Shown one piece after another: positions 52,647 through 62,011 of a stretch of DNA of 64,000 nucleotides. The notes below the pieces were generated by a model. It did not search any database. It was not told the DNA's origin and worked only from the letters and a program-made list of their open reading frames with translations. This DNA comes from Micromonospora tarapacensis (lineage in GTDB: Bacteria > Actinomycetota > Actinomycetes > Mycobacteriales > Micromonosporaceae): positions 4,761,324 through 4,825,323 of the forward strand of contig NZ_JAHCDI010000004.1 in the NCBI RefSeq assembly GCF_019697375.1. The letters are read 5' to 3'. How positions within the stretch are numbered: position 1 is the stretch's first letter; each line of letters starts with the position of its first letter. The translations under genes were made by a program, and so were the position numbers.

Positions 52647-54175
52647 CGGCTCGCCTCCTGGACGGTTCCTACCGACGGGGCCGGGTCGGTCCGGCCGACG
52701 TCCTCCATGGTCGCCTGGATCGCAGGGTTGATCACGTCCGTCACCGGCTTCGGGTAGAAGCCGAGCAGCACGATCAGCGCGATCAGCGGCGCGACCACGA
52801 ACTTCTCGCGCAGGTTGAGGTCGCGCTTCATCCCGTCGATCTCGGTCAGCGCCGGGTTCAGGGTGCCCTGCGTGGTGCGCTGCACCATCCACAGCACGTA
52901 CGCCGCCGCCAGGACGATGCCCAGCGTGGCGATCACCGCGACCGGCTTGTTGACCGTGAACGTGCCGATCAGCACCAGGAACTCGGAGACGAACGGCGCG
53001 GTGCCGGGCAGCGCCAGCGAGGCGAGACCGGCGAAGAAGAGCACCCCGGCCAGCACCGGGACCAGCTTGCCGGCACCGCCGAAGTCACTGACCAGCGCCG
53101 AGCCTCGGCGCGCGACCAGCATGCCGACGACCAGGAAGAGCAGGCCGGTGGCCAGCCCGTGGTTGACCATGTAGAGCACGGCCCCGGTGCCCGCCTGGGT
53201 GGTGAAGGCGAAGATGCCCACGCCGATGAAGCCGAAGTGGGCGATCGACGTGTACGACACCAACCGCTTGAGGTCGTTCTGCCCGACCGCCAGCAGCGCG
53301 GCGTAGATGATGCCGATCACGGCCAGGGCCAGCGCCCACGGGGCGAACCACTGGGCCGCGTCGGGGAACAGCGGCAGGCAGTAGCGCAGGATGCCGAAGG
53401 TGCCGACCTTGTCCAGCACGCCGACCAGCAGCGCGGCGGCACCAGCCGGTGCCGCGCCACCGGCGTCGGGCAGCCAGGTGTGGAACGGGAAGAACGGCGC
53501 CTTGATCGCGAAGGCGATGAAGAAGCCGAGGAAGAGCCAGCGCTCGGCCCCGGTGGAGATGTCCACCTGGGACAGCGCCACCCAGTCGAAGGTCTTACCG
53601 CCGACCACCCACAGGCCGATCACTGCGGCCAGCATGAACAGGCCGCCGACCAGCGAGTAGAGGAAGAACTTGACCGCCGCGTACTGCCGCTGGTGGCCGC
53701 CGTAGCTGCCGATCAAAAAGTACATCGGCACCAGCATGACCTCGAAGAACACGTAGAACAGGAAGACGTCGGCGGCAGCGAAGACGCCGAGCATCGTGCA
53801 CTCGAGGACGAGCAGCAACGCGAAGTAGGCAGGTATCGAACGCTTCGAGGACTCGGCGTCGTGCCAGGAGGCGAGGATCACCAGCGGCACCAGCACGGCG
53901 ATCAGCATCAGCATGACCAGCGCGATGCCGTCGGCGGCGAAGGTGAAGCTGACGCCCCAGTTCGGGATCCACGGGTACGACTCACGGAACTGGAAGCGCT
54001 CACCGTCGATCTGCCAGGTAAGCCACATGACCACCGACAGCGCCAGCACCAGCAGCGACCAGCCGAACGCCACCTGCTTGGCCAGCGTCGGCCGGCTACG
54101 GGGCAGGAGGGCCACCACCACGGCGCCGACCAGCGGCGCCACGGTGAGCACCGAGAGGAACGGGAAGTCGGACAT
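52643..54175 (-). CDS. nuoM: NADH-quinone oxidoreductase subunit M
   Basis: 510 residues, about 14 membrane helices, antiporter-like pump of complex I. Conserved glutamate region FFEVMLVPMYFLIG and the lysine-bearing FAIKAPFFPFHTWLPDAGG are present. ATG at 54175, overlapping the TAA of the preceding mini-ORF. Normal length for actinobacteria. Confidence 0.95.
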   Translation of the reverse strand: MSDFPFLSVLTVAPLVGAVVVALLPRSRPTLAKQVAFGWSLLVLALSVVMWLTWQIDGERFQFRESYPWIPNWGVSFTFAADGIALVMLMLIAVLVPLVILASWHDAESSKRSIPAYFALLLVLECTMLGVFAAADVFLFYVFFEVMLVPMYFLIGSYGGHQRQYAAVKFFLYSLVGGLFMLAAVIGLWVVGGKTFDWVALSQVDISTGAERWLFLGFFIAFAIKAPFFPFHTWLPDAGGAAPAGAAALLVGVLDKVGTFGILRYCLPLFPDAAQWFAPWALALAVIGIIYAALLAVGQNDLKRLVSYTSIAHFGFIGVGIFAFTTQAGTGAVLYMVNHGLATGLLFLVVGMLVARRGSALVSDFGGAGKLVPVLAGVLFFAGLASLALPGTAPFVSEFLVLIGTFTVNKPVAVIATLGIVLAAAYVLWMVQRTTQGTLNPALTEIDGMKRDLNLREKFVVAPLIALIVLLGFYPKPVTDVINPAIQATMEDVGRTDPAPSVGTVQEASR

Positions 54176-54258
54176 TATGCGGCCTTACCTCCGTCGTCAC
54201 TGTGCGGTCCGCCGGCGACGGCCGCCTGAGAGGCTGTCGGCCTCCTGAGGTCGATCAC
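54175..54258 (-). CDS. Coupled mini-ORF between nuoL and nuoM (27 codons)
   Basis: The GTG at 54258 overlaps the nuoL stop (GTGA), and the TAA at 54177-54175 overlaps the nuoM ATG (TAATG). The frame reads VIDLRRPTASQAAVAGGPHS and ends GGKAA; it also contains CTCAGGAGG near its start and GACGGAGG before nuoM. Different in sequence from the other mini-ORFs but the same architecture. Expression not shown. Confidence 0.4.
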   Translation of the reverse strand: MIDLRRPTASQAAVAGGPHSDDGGKAA

Positions 54259-56213
54259 GCCAACCACCCCGCCTGCACGGCCAGGAAGGCCGCCACCACC
54301 AGCAGCGCACCGGCCAGGATCGAGGTTGCGTAGGACCGGACGAAGCCGGTCTGCAGCCGCCGGAGCCGGCCCGAGCCACCGCCGACGCCTGCGGCCAGGC
54401 CGTTGATCAACCCGTCGATGCCCCGGTTGTCCAGGTAGACCAGCGCCCGGGTGAGGAAGATGCCCGGCTTCTCGAAGACCGCCTCGTTGACCGCGTCGCT
54501 GTAGAGGTTCTTGCGGGCAGCGGTGACCAGCACCCCGGCCGGCTGCGGCTCGTTCGCCGTACCGTTGCGGAACAGGAACCAGCCCAGCACCGCGCCGACC
54601 ACGGTGACCCCCAGCGACAGCGCGACGATCGCCCAGTGCGGCAGCACCGCGTCGTGGTGTGCCTCGGCGGCGCCGAGGCCGGCGGTGGCGGTCAACCAGT
54701 CGGGGACGGAGGTGGCCAGCAGCCAGCCGGCGCCCAGCGAGCCGATGGCGAGCAGGACCAGCGGGATGGTCATCAGCGGCGGGGACTCGTGTGGGTGCTC
54801 GATGTCCGTGGTCCAGCGCTTGGGGCCGTGGAAGGTGAGCACGAACAGCCGGGTCATGTAGAACGCGGTAAGCGCGGCGCCGAGCACCGCCGCCCCGCCG
54901 AACAGCCAGGCCGTCCAGCCCTCCCGCTCGAAGGCGGCGGCGATGATCGGTTCCTTGGACCAGTAGCCGGAGAGCGGGAACATGCCGATGATGGCCAGCC
55001 AGCCCGCGCCGAAGGTCAGCCAGGTGATCTTCATGTACTTCGACAGCCCACCGAAGCGGCGGATGTCCACCTGGTCGGACATGCCGTGCATGACCGAGCC
55101 GGCGCCGAGGAACATGTTGGCCTTGAAGAAGCCGTGCGCCAACAGGTGCACGATGGCCAGCGCGTACGCCGCGCCGCCCAGGCCGACACCGAGGAACATG
55201 TAGCCGATCTGGCTCACCGTCGACCAGGCCAGCACCCGCTTGATGTCGTCCTTGGCGCAGCCGATGATCGCGCCGATCAGCAGCGTCAGCGCGCCGACAC
55301 TGACCACCACCAGTTGCAGCGTGGCGTTGGCCGAGAAGATGATGTTGGACCGGGCGATCAGGTAGACACCCGCGGTGACCATCGTCGCGGCGTGGATCAG
55401 CGCCGACACCGGGGTCGGGCCCTCCATCGCGTCCGGCAACCACGCCTGGAGCGGGAACTGGCCGGACTTGCCGGTCGCGCCGAGCAGCAGCAGCAGGCCG
55501 AGCACCAGCACCGTGCCGCCGGCCAGCGCGCCGATCCCGTTGAACACCTCGTCGTACTGGGTGGTGCCGAGGGTGGCGAACATGATGAAGATGGCGATGG
55601 CCAGGCCGGCGTCGCCGACCCGGTTCATCAGGAACGCCTTCTTGCCGGCCGTCGCGGCGGCCGGCCTGGTGTACCAGAAGGAGATCAGCAGGTACGACGC
55701 CAGACCGACGCCCTCCCAGCCGAAGTAGAGCATCACGTAGTTGTTGCCGAGCACCAGCAGCAGCATGGCCGCGATGAAGAGGTTGAAGTAGGCGAAGAAG
55801 AGCCGCCGACGTTCGTCGTGCGCCATGTACTCGACCGCGTACAGGTGGATCAGGAAGCCCACGCCGGTGATCAGCAGGACGAAGACCCCGGCCAGCGGGT
55901 CGAACAGCAGGCCGAAGTCCACATGCAGGCCGCCGACCACGATGAAGTCCCAGAGGCTCAGCTGGACCGACTTGTTGTCCAGGCCACGCAGCCCGAGGAA
56001 GTAGGTCAGGCCGAGCAGGAACGCGGCACCGACCGCGGCGACCCCGAGCCAGTGCCCCCACCGGTCGGCCCGCTTGCCGAGCAGCAACAGGACCGTCGCG
56101 CTGACCAGCGGGATCGCCACCAGCAGCCAGACGCTGCTCAGCAGCCCGCCGGCCGTCGCGTACGAGACGGTCTCGGCGGGAGCAGCCTGGGCGTACGTCA
56201 AGATTTCGTCCAC
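54255..56213 (-). CDS. nuoL: NADH-quinone oxidoreductase subunit L
   Basis: 652 residues, about 16 helices with the long C-terminal lateral helix. Conserved FWEGVGL-type segment as YFGWEGVGLASYLLISFWY, and TGKSGQFPLQAWLPDAMEGP with the channel lysine and histidine-equivalent positions. GTG at 56213, 12 nt after the nuoK stop. Full length and uninterrupted. Confidence 0.95.
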   Translation of the reverse strand: MDEILTYAQAAPAETVSYATAGGLLSSVWLLVAIPLVSATVLLLLGKRADRWGHWLGVAAVGAAFLLGLTYFLGLRGLDNKSVQLSLWDFIVVGGLHVDFGLLFDPLAGVFVLLITGVGFLIHLYAVEYMAHDERRRLFFAYFNLFIAAMLLLVLGNNYVMLYFGWEGVGLASYLLISFWYTRPAAATAGKKAFLMNRVGDAGLAIAIFIMFATLGTTQYDEVFNGIGALAGGTVLVLGLLLLLGATGKSGQFPLQAWLPDAMEGPTPVSALIHAATMVTAGVYLIARSNIIFSANATLQLVVVSVGALTLLIGAIIGCAKDDIKRVLAWSTVSQIGYMFLGVGLGGAAYALAIVHLLAHGFFKANMFLGAGSVMHGMSDQVDIRRFGGLSKYMKITWLTFGAGWLAIIGMFPLSGYWSKEPIIAAAFEREGWTAWLFGGAAVLGAALTAFYMTRLFVLTFHGPKRWTTDIEHPHESPPLMTIPLVLLAIGSLGAGWLLATSVPDWLTATAGLGAAEAHHDAVLPHWAIVALSLGVTVVGAVLGWFLFRNGTANEPQPAGVLVTAARKNLYSDAVNEAVFEKPGIFLTRALVYLDNRGIDGLINGLAAGVGGGSGRLRRLQTGFVRSYATSILAGALLVVAAFLAVQAGWLA

Positions 56214-56225
56214 CGGTGGGCCCCT

Positions 56226-56543
56226 CTAGTACTTCAACAGGTTGGCGTCGTCGACGCTGGCGGAGCGCCGGGTGCGGAAGATCGCCATGATGATGGCCAG
56301 CCCGACCACGACCTCGGCCGCCGCCACCACCATCACGAAGAACGCCATGATCTGGCCGTTGAGGTCACCGTTCATCCGGCTGAAGGTGACCAGCGCCAGG
56401 TTGGCCGCGTTGAGCATCAGCTCGACACACATGAACAGCACGATCGCGTTGCGCCGGACGAGCACCCCGGCCGCGCCGATGGTGAACAGCACCGAGGCGA
56501 GGACGAGGTAGTAGTTCGGCTCGACCGAGAAGAAGTCGCTCAC
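56226..56543 (-). CDS. nuoK: NADH-quinone oxidoreductase subunit K
   Basis: 105 residues, three membrane helices. The conserved glutamates are in [18 protein letters not shown] and [16 protein letters not shown] at 56543, overlapping the nuoJ stop (GTGA), with GAAGGG upstream inside nuoJ. The same open frame extends upstream antisense-free through nuoJ but is not used. Confidence 0.95.
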   Translation of the reverse strand: MSDFFSVEPNYYLVLASVLFTIGAAGVLVRRNAIVLFMCVELMLNAANLALVTFSRMNGDLNGQIMAFFVMVVAAAEVVVGLAIIMAIFRTRRSASVDDANLLKY

Positions 56544-57310
56544 TTTTCGGTGCCCTTCAACGTGGTCTCCTCGGCGGTCAGCTCCCGCACCGGCAGGATG
56601 TCCGGCGTGCTCCGGTCGCTCAGCCGGCCGTCCGGCAGCCGGGCGGGGGTGGCCACGGACGAGGAGGTGGCGAAGACACCCGGGCCGGGCTTCGGGCCGG
56701 GGTAGTTGCCGGGCGCGAAGCGGGCCTTCATCGTGGCCACCTGGTCGCGCTTGTCCTCCTTGCGCCGCTCCACGTGCGCGAGGATCATGCCGCCGATGGT
56801 GGCGGTGATCAGCAGCGCCGCGGTGAGTTCGAACGCGAAGACGTAGTCGGTGTAGAGCAGCCGGGCGATGCCCTGCACGTTGCCGCCGGCGTTGGCCTGC
56901 TCCAGGCCGGCCGGGATGCTGCCCTGGGTGGCCCGGTAGACCCCGCTGCCGAGCAGGCCGGCGAAGCCGAGCCCCAGCCCGAGCGCCGCGATCCGTTGGC
57001 CGCGCAGCACCTCGATCAGCGAGTCGGACGACTCGCGGCCGACCAGCATCAGCACGAAGAGGAAGAGCATCATGATCGCGCCGGTGTAGACGATGATCTG
57101 CACCATGCCGATGAACGGCCCGGCCTGGAGAACGTAGAACACGCCCAGGCTGAGCATCGTCAACACCAGCCAGAGCGCCGAGTGCACCGCGTTGCGGGCC
57201 GCGACCATGCCGATCGCACCGGCCAGCGCGAGCGGGGCGAGGATCCAGAAGGTCACCGCCTCGCCGCCGGAGACCGCACCGGTGGCGGCGAGCAGCGTCG
57301 ACGTGGTCAT
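56540..57310 (-). CDS. nuoJ: NADH-quinone oxidoreductase subunit J
   Basis: 256 residues. Five membrane helices in the first 175 residues with the pi-bulge region [20 protein letters not shown], then an unusually long cytoplasmic C-terminus of about 80 Pro/Arg-rich residues, as seen in actinobacterial NuoJ. ATG at 57310 overlaps the nuoI stop (ATGA). Confidence 0.94.
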   Translation of the reverse strand: MTTSTLLAATGAVSGGEAVTFWILAPLALAGAIGMVAARNAVHSALWLVLTMLSLGVFYVLQAGPFIGMVQIIVYTGAIMMLFLFVLMLVGRESSDSLIEVLRGQRIAALGLGLGFAGLLGSGVYRATQGSIPAGLEQANAGGNVQGIARLLYTDYVFAFELTAALLITATIGGMILAHVERRKEDKRDQVATMKARFAPGNYPGPKPGPGVFATSSSVATPARLPDGRLSDRSTPDILPVRELTAEETTLKGTEK

Positions 57311-57948
57311 GCCGGCTCCCCCTTTTCCGCCGCGGCCCGCGCGGCGGCCTGCTCGGCACCGGGGAAGGTGACGCCGGGGTGCTCGTCCACCTGGTACCGG
57401 CCCGGCCCCATCGGCGAACGCTCCGCGCCGGCCGAGGTGCCCGGGTTGGTCAGGCTGCCGATGTAGTAGTCCTTCTCGCTGTCACCCAGGCGCATCGGGT
57501 GCGGCGGCTGCTCCATCCCCGGCAGCAGCGGCGCCAGCAACTGCTCCTTGGTGAAGATCAGATCCTGCCGGTTGTCCCGGGCCAGCTCGTACTCGTTGCT
57601 CATCGTCAACGAGCGGGTCGGGCAGGCCTCGATGCACAGGCCGCAGAAGATGCACCGGGCGTAGTTGATCTGGTAGTCGCTGGCGTACCGCTCACCCGGC
57701 GAGAAGCGCTGCTCGTCGGTGTTGTCGCCGCCCTCGACGTAGATCGCGTCCGCCGGGCAGGCCCAGGCGCACAGCTCGCAGCCGATGCACTTCTCCAGCC
57801 CGTCCGGGTGCCGGTTGAGGATGTGCCGCCCGTGGTAGCGCGGCGCCGGGGTCGGCGGGGTGAACGGGTAGTCGGTGGTGACGACCTTCCTGAACATGTG
57901 CGAGAAGGTGACCCCGAAACCCTTGAACGTGCCGGTGATCGCGCCCAC
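57307..57948 (-). CDS. nuoI: NADH-quinone oxidoreductase subunit I
   Basis: 213 residues, peripheral arm ferredoxin-like subunit. Two [4Fe-4S] motifs: [12 protein letters not shown] (Cys54, 57, 60, 64) and [12 protein letters not shown] (Cys99, 102, 105, 109), ligating clusters N6a/N6b on the way to quinone. GTG at 57948, one base after the nuoH stop. Confidence 0.95.
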   Translation of the reverse strand: MGAITGTFKGFGVTFSHMFRKVVTTDYPFTPPTPAPRYHGRHILNRHPDGLEKCIGCELCAWACPADAIYVEGGDNTDEQRFSPGERYASDYQINYARCIFCGLCIEACPTRSLTMSNEYELARDNRQDLIFTKEQLLAPLLPGMEQPPHPMRLGDSEKDYYIGSLTNPGTSAGAERSPMGPGRYQVDEHPGVTFPGAEQAAARAAAEKGEPA

Positions 57949-57949
57949 G

Positions 57950-59302
57950 TCACACCTCCTCAGAGTCTTGGCCGGCGGGAACGTTGGCCGGCTCCCGCTC
58001 GGCGACCATGCGCCGGGTTCGCGGGCTCGGTGGTACCTGCAGATCCATCGGAGGCAGCGGGAAGCTGCCCTGCGGCCGGTTCTCGACCTGCTCGGCGAGC
58101 GTCGGCTCCGGCTGCGGCCTGCGGCTCGGCCATAACAGCGCGGCGAGCAGCACCAGGCCGGCCGGGATGGCGATGGCGTACGTCCGGCTCCGGGTGTCCC
58201 AGTCGTCGATGGTGCGCAGGCCGGCGAGGACCACGATCCAGACCAGGCTGATCGGGATCAGCACCTTCCAACCGAGGCGCATGAACTGGTCGTAGCGCAA
58301 CCGGGGCAGCGTGCCGCGCAGCCAGACGAAGACGAAGACCAGCAGGATCACCTTGGCGAAGAACCAGAGCAGCGGCCACCAGCCGGAGTTGGCGCCCGAC
58401 CACTCGGTGATCGGCCACGGTGCGTGCCAGCCGCCCAGGAAGAGCGTCACGGTGAAGGCCGACATGGTCACCATCGCGACGTACTCGCTGAGCATGATCA
58501 GCGCGAACTTGAGCGAGCTGTACTCCGTCATGAAGCCGGCCACCAGCTCCGACTCGGCCTCCGGCAGGTCGAACGGCGGCCGGTTGGTCTCGCCGACGAT
58601 GGAGATGAAGAAGACGACGAAGCTGGGGAAGAGCAGCACCGCGTACCAGCCCGGTGTCGGGATGTTCAGGCCGAACAGGGCCAGCTGGGTGCCGTTGCCC
58701 TGGGCAGCCACGATCTCGCTTGTCGACATCGTGCCGGAGAGCATGAACACCGCCACGATGGACAGCCCCAGCGCCACCTCGTAGGAGATCAGCTGAGCGC
58801 TGGAGCGCAGGCCACCTAGCAGCGGGTAGGTCGAACCGGAGGCCCAGCCGGCGAGCACGATGCCGTAGACCGCCATCGACGAGCAGGCGAGCACCACCAG
58901 CACCGCCACCGGCACGTCGGTGACCTGCAACGGCGTCTGGTGGCCGAAGATGCTCACCATCGGCCCGAAGGGGATCACCGACAGCGCGGTGACCGCGCAG
59001 ATCACCGAGATGGCCGGGGCGAAGAAGTAGACGACCTTGTCCGCCGACTTGGGGAGGATGTCCTCCTTGAAGGCCATCTTCAGGCCGTCGGCGAGCGTCT
59101 GCAGCAGACCGAACGGGCCGAGCTGGTTGGGGCCGGGCCGCACCTGCATGAAGCCGACGACCCGCCGCTCGAACCAGACACCGAGCAGCGTGCCGAGCAG
59201 GGCGACCAGGAAGGCGAAGACGATCTTGCCTAGGATCAGCCACCACGGGTCGTGACCGAAGTCGCTCAGCGACGGCGCCTCGGCGAGGAACCTTGGACTC
59301 AC
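57950..59302 (-). CDS. nuoH: NADH-quinone oxidoreductase subunit H
   Basis: 450 residues from the GTG at 59302, where family proteins begin ([20 protein letters not shown]). Eight helices; the quinone-site segments [20 protein letters not shown] and [20 protein letters not shown] are complete. An actinobacterial C-terminal extension ends in PVPAG-like Pro/Glu-rich sequence. The GTG overlaps the stop of a mini-ORF (GTGA). The frame is also open upstream into nuoG with no stop, see nuoG. Confidence 0.94.
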   Translation of the reverse strand: MSPRFLAEAPSLSDFGHDPWWLILGKIVFAFLVALLGTLLGVWFERRVVGFMQVRPGPNQLGPFGLLQTLADGLKMAFKEDILPKSADKVVYFFAPAISVICAVTALSVIPFGPMVSIFGHQTPLQVTDVPVAVLVVLACSSMAVYGIVLAGWASGSTYPLLGGLRSSAQLISYEVALGLSIVAVFMLSGTMSTSEIVAAQGNGTQLALFGLNIPTPGWYAVLLFPSFVVFFISIVGETNRPPFDLPEAESELVAGFMTEYSSLKFALIMLSEYVAMVTMSAFTVTLFLGGWHAPWPITEWSGANSGWWPLLWFFAKVILLVFVFVWLRGTLPRLRYDQFMRLGWKVLIPISLVWIVVLAGLRTIDDWDTRSRTYAIAIPAGLVLLAALLWPSRRPQPEPTLAEQVENRPQGSFPLPPMDLQVPPSPRTRRMVAEREPANVPAGQDSEEV

Positions 59303-59367
59303 TGTGCCAACCTTTCGCTCGCGACTGCGGGGCTCACTCGCCGCACCCGTCCACTCCTCGGACTCAC
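59299..59367 (-). CDS. Coupled mini-ORF between nuoG and nuoH (22 codons)
   Basis: GTG at 59367, TGA at 59301-59299 overlapping the nuoH GTG. The frame reads [20 protein letters not shown] then AQ. Its GTGAGTCC start is the same as that of nuoH. A TGA at 59366-59364 overlapping the mini-ORF's GTG would end nuoG if nuoG were read in that frame. Shares ASERLA with the mini-ORF before nuoG. Expression not shown. Confidence 0.4.
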   Translation of the reverse strand: MSPRSGRVRRVSPAVASERLAQ

Positions 59368-61898
59368 TGCCCACCGCCGGAGGAGTTGAGGAGCGGGCCG
59401 GCCGGCCGGCCGCGTCGGCGGCGACCGGGTCGGACGCGCCGGGCACGGAGATGCGCACCACCGCGCCGGACGTCGCACCCAGGCTGCGCCGTACCGTCGC
59501 GCCGGGCGAGTTGGTGGGCAGCCAGACCACGCCGTCCGGCATCTCGGTGATCACCGCCGGAAGGGTCAGCGCCCCCCGGTCGGTGCCCACCGTCACCGGG
59601 TCGCCGTCGGCGACACCGAGCGCTTCGGCGCTGCCCTTGCCCAGCCGGACCACCGGCGGGCGGGCGGTGCCGCCCAGGTGCTCGTCACCGTCGGTGAGAC
59701 TGCCCAGGTCGACCAGTTGGTGCCAGGTCGCCAGGACCGCCTCGCCGGGCCCGAGCCGCGGGACGGTGCCCGGCTCGACCGTGGGGAGGCTCGGGCGACC
59801 CACCCGGGTCGCCGGCAGGCTGCCCAGCTCGCGCCGGACGGCCAGCACGTCTCCGGTGCCCAGCCGGACGTCCAGCTGGGCCGCCACCGCGTCGAGCACC
59901 CGACCGTCGGTCATCGCCGCGGTGTCCAGCACCGCGTCGAAGGGCCGCAGCCGGCCCTCCCAGTCCAGGAAGCTGCCGGCCTTCTCGACCACCGGCGCGA
60001 CCGGCAGGACGACGTTCGCCCGGCGGGTCACCGCGCTGGCCCGCAGTTCCAGGCTGACCAGGAACGGCACCGCGTCCAGAGCCTGCTCGGCCAGGCGCGG
60101 GTCGGCCAGGTCCGCCGGGTCCACCCCGGCCACCACCAGCGCGCCGAGCTGGCCCGCCGCGGCGGCGGCGAGGATGCCGTCGGTGTCCCGGCCGGCCTGG
60201 CTCGGGATCACACCGGCCGGGATGTCCCACGCCTCACCCAGTTCCGCGCGGGCCGCCGGCTCGGTGACCGGACGCCCCCCGGGCAGCAGGTTGGGCAGGC
60301 AGCCGGTGTCGACGGCGCCGCGGTCACCCGCGCGCCGCGGCACCAGGCCAGCTTCGCGCCGGTCCGCGCGGCCACCTCGGCGGCGGCCGAGAGGCCCCCT
60401 GGCACACTGGCCAGCCGCTCGCCGACGATGAGGATCGCACCCTCGGCACCGAGTGCCTCGGCGACCGTCGCGTGCTCGGCGAGCACGCCGGCCTCCTCGC
60501 CCGGCACCACCCGGGCCAGCTTGGCACCGAGCTTCTCCAGGCCGCGGGTGGCGAACGGCGCGAGCGCGTACACCTTCAGCTTGTTCTTCAGGTACGCCTT
60601 GCGCAGCCGCAGGAAGAGGATCGGGCACTCTTCCTCCGGCTCCAGACCGACAAGCACCACGGCCGGGGCGTTCTCGACGTCGGTGTAGGTGACGTCGGTG
60701 CTGCCGGCGACGGTGCTGGCCAGGAAGTCGGCCTCCTCCCGGGAGACCGGGCGGGCCCGGAAGTCGATGTCGTTGGTGTGCAGCGCGACCCGGGCGAACT
60801 TGGCGTACGCGTACGCGTCCTCGACGGTCAGCCGGCCGCCGGTCAGCACCGCGGCGCCGTGGCCGGTGTCCCGCGCGGCGCGCAGCCCTCGGCGGCGACG
60901 CTGAGCGCCTCGCTCCAGGACGCCTCCCGCAGTTCGCCGGTGCGCTCGTCGCGTACCAGCGGGGTGGTGAGCCGGTCGGCGGCGCGGGCGTACTGGAAGC
61001 CCCACCGTCCCTTGTCGCAGTTCCACTCCTCGTTGACCTGCGGGTCGTCGCCGGCCAGCCGGCGCGTCACCTTCCCCCGACGCCAGTCGGTGCGCTGGGC
61101 GCAACCGGCCGAGCAGTGCTCGCAGACACTCGGGCTGGAAACCAGGTCGAAGGGGCGGGCACGGAACCGGTACTGGGTGCCGGTCAGCGCGCCGACCGGG
61201 CAGATCTGCACGGTGTTGCCGGAGAAGTACGAGTTGAAGGGGACATCGCCGGCGCCGGCCGGAGCGCCAGCGGAGGCCAAGTCGGCGCTGCCGGCATCCG
61301 CTCTACCGCCGTACTCCTCGTCCCGGTAAATGTTGATCTCCTCGGCGGAGGAGCGGTTCATCAGGTCGATGAACTTGTCGCCGGCGATCTCCTCGGTGAA
61401 CCGGGTGCAGCGCTGGCAGAGCACGCACCGCTCGCGGTCCAGCAGCACCTGGGTGCTGATCGGCAGCGGCTTCGGATACTCCCGCTTGTGCTCGTGGAAC
61501 CGGGAGTCGCTGCGGCCGGTCGACATGGCCTGGTTCTGTAGCGGGCACTCGCCGCCCTTGTCACACATCGGGCAGTCGAGCGGGTGGTTGACCAGGAGCA
61601 GCTCCATGATCCCCTCCTGCGCCTTCTTGGCGACCGGGGAGGTGAGCTGGGTACGGACCACCATGCCGTCGGCCACCGTCTGGGTGCAGGAGGCCACCGG
61701 CTTGCGCTGCCCCTCCACCTCCACCAGGCACTGCCGGCAGGCGCCGGCGGGGGCCAGCAACGGGTGGTCGCAGAACCGGGGAATCTCGGTGCCGATCTGC
61801 TCGGCGACGCGGATCAGCAGCGCCCCCTTCGGGGCGGTGACCTCGACGCCGTCGATGGTGAGCGTGACCGTCTCGGTCTGCTTGGCAACGTCCGTCAC
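59303..61898 (-). CDS. nuoG: NADH-quinone oxidoreductase subunit G, frameshifted
   Basis: About 865 residues. N-terminal [2Fe-2S] domain ([15 protein letters not shown]), then [26 protein letters not shown] and the molybdopterin-type [10 protein letters not shown] region, followed by the large C-terminal domain. One base is missing at about 60885 (GGC-TGCG should be GGCCTGCG) and one at about 60343-60344 (TGG-TGCC should be TGGGTGCC). After them the frame runs without stop into nuoH; a third indel near the C-terminus would let it end at 59364. GTG at 61898, overlapping a mini-ORF. Essential to complex I assembly, so errors are more likely than decay. Confidence 0.88.
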
Positions 61899-62011
61899 AG
61901 TGCTTGCCTTTCGCTCGCGGCTGCGCAGGTCTCTGCTCGCGACTGCGGGGCTCGCTGCGCTCTCTCCTCGCGCTCGCGGTTGGGGCTCGCGCTCACTCCT
62001 CGAACTCGCAT
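61895..62011 (-). CDS. Coupled mini-ORF between nuoF and nuoG (38 codons)
   Basis: The ATG at 62011 overlaps the nuoF stop (TGATG), and the TGA at 61897-61895 overlaps the nuoG GTG (GTGA). The frame reads [20 protein letters not shown], continues APQSRAETC and ends AAASERQAL. It fills the 112-nt gap exactly. Arg/Glu/Ala-rich; shares ASERQA with its counterparts. Expression not shown. Confidence 0.45.
   Translation of the reverse strand: MRVRGVSASPNREREERAQRAPQSRAETCAAASERQAL

Noticed and set aside
53159..56705. Long plus-strand open frames across nuoM, nuoL and nuoJ
   Set aside because: Antisense shadows of the nuo genes with low-complexity Asp/Glu/Gln/His-rich translation and no motif.
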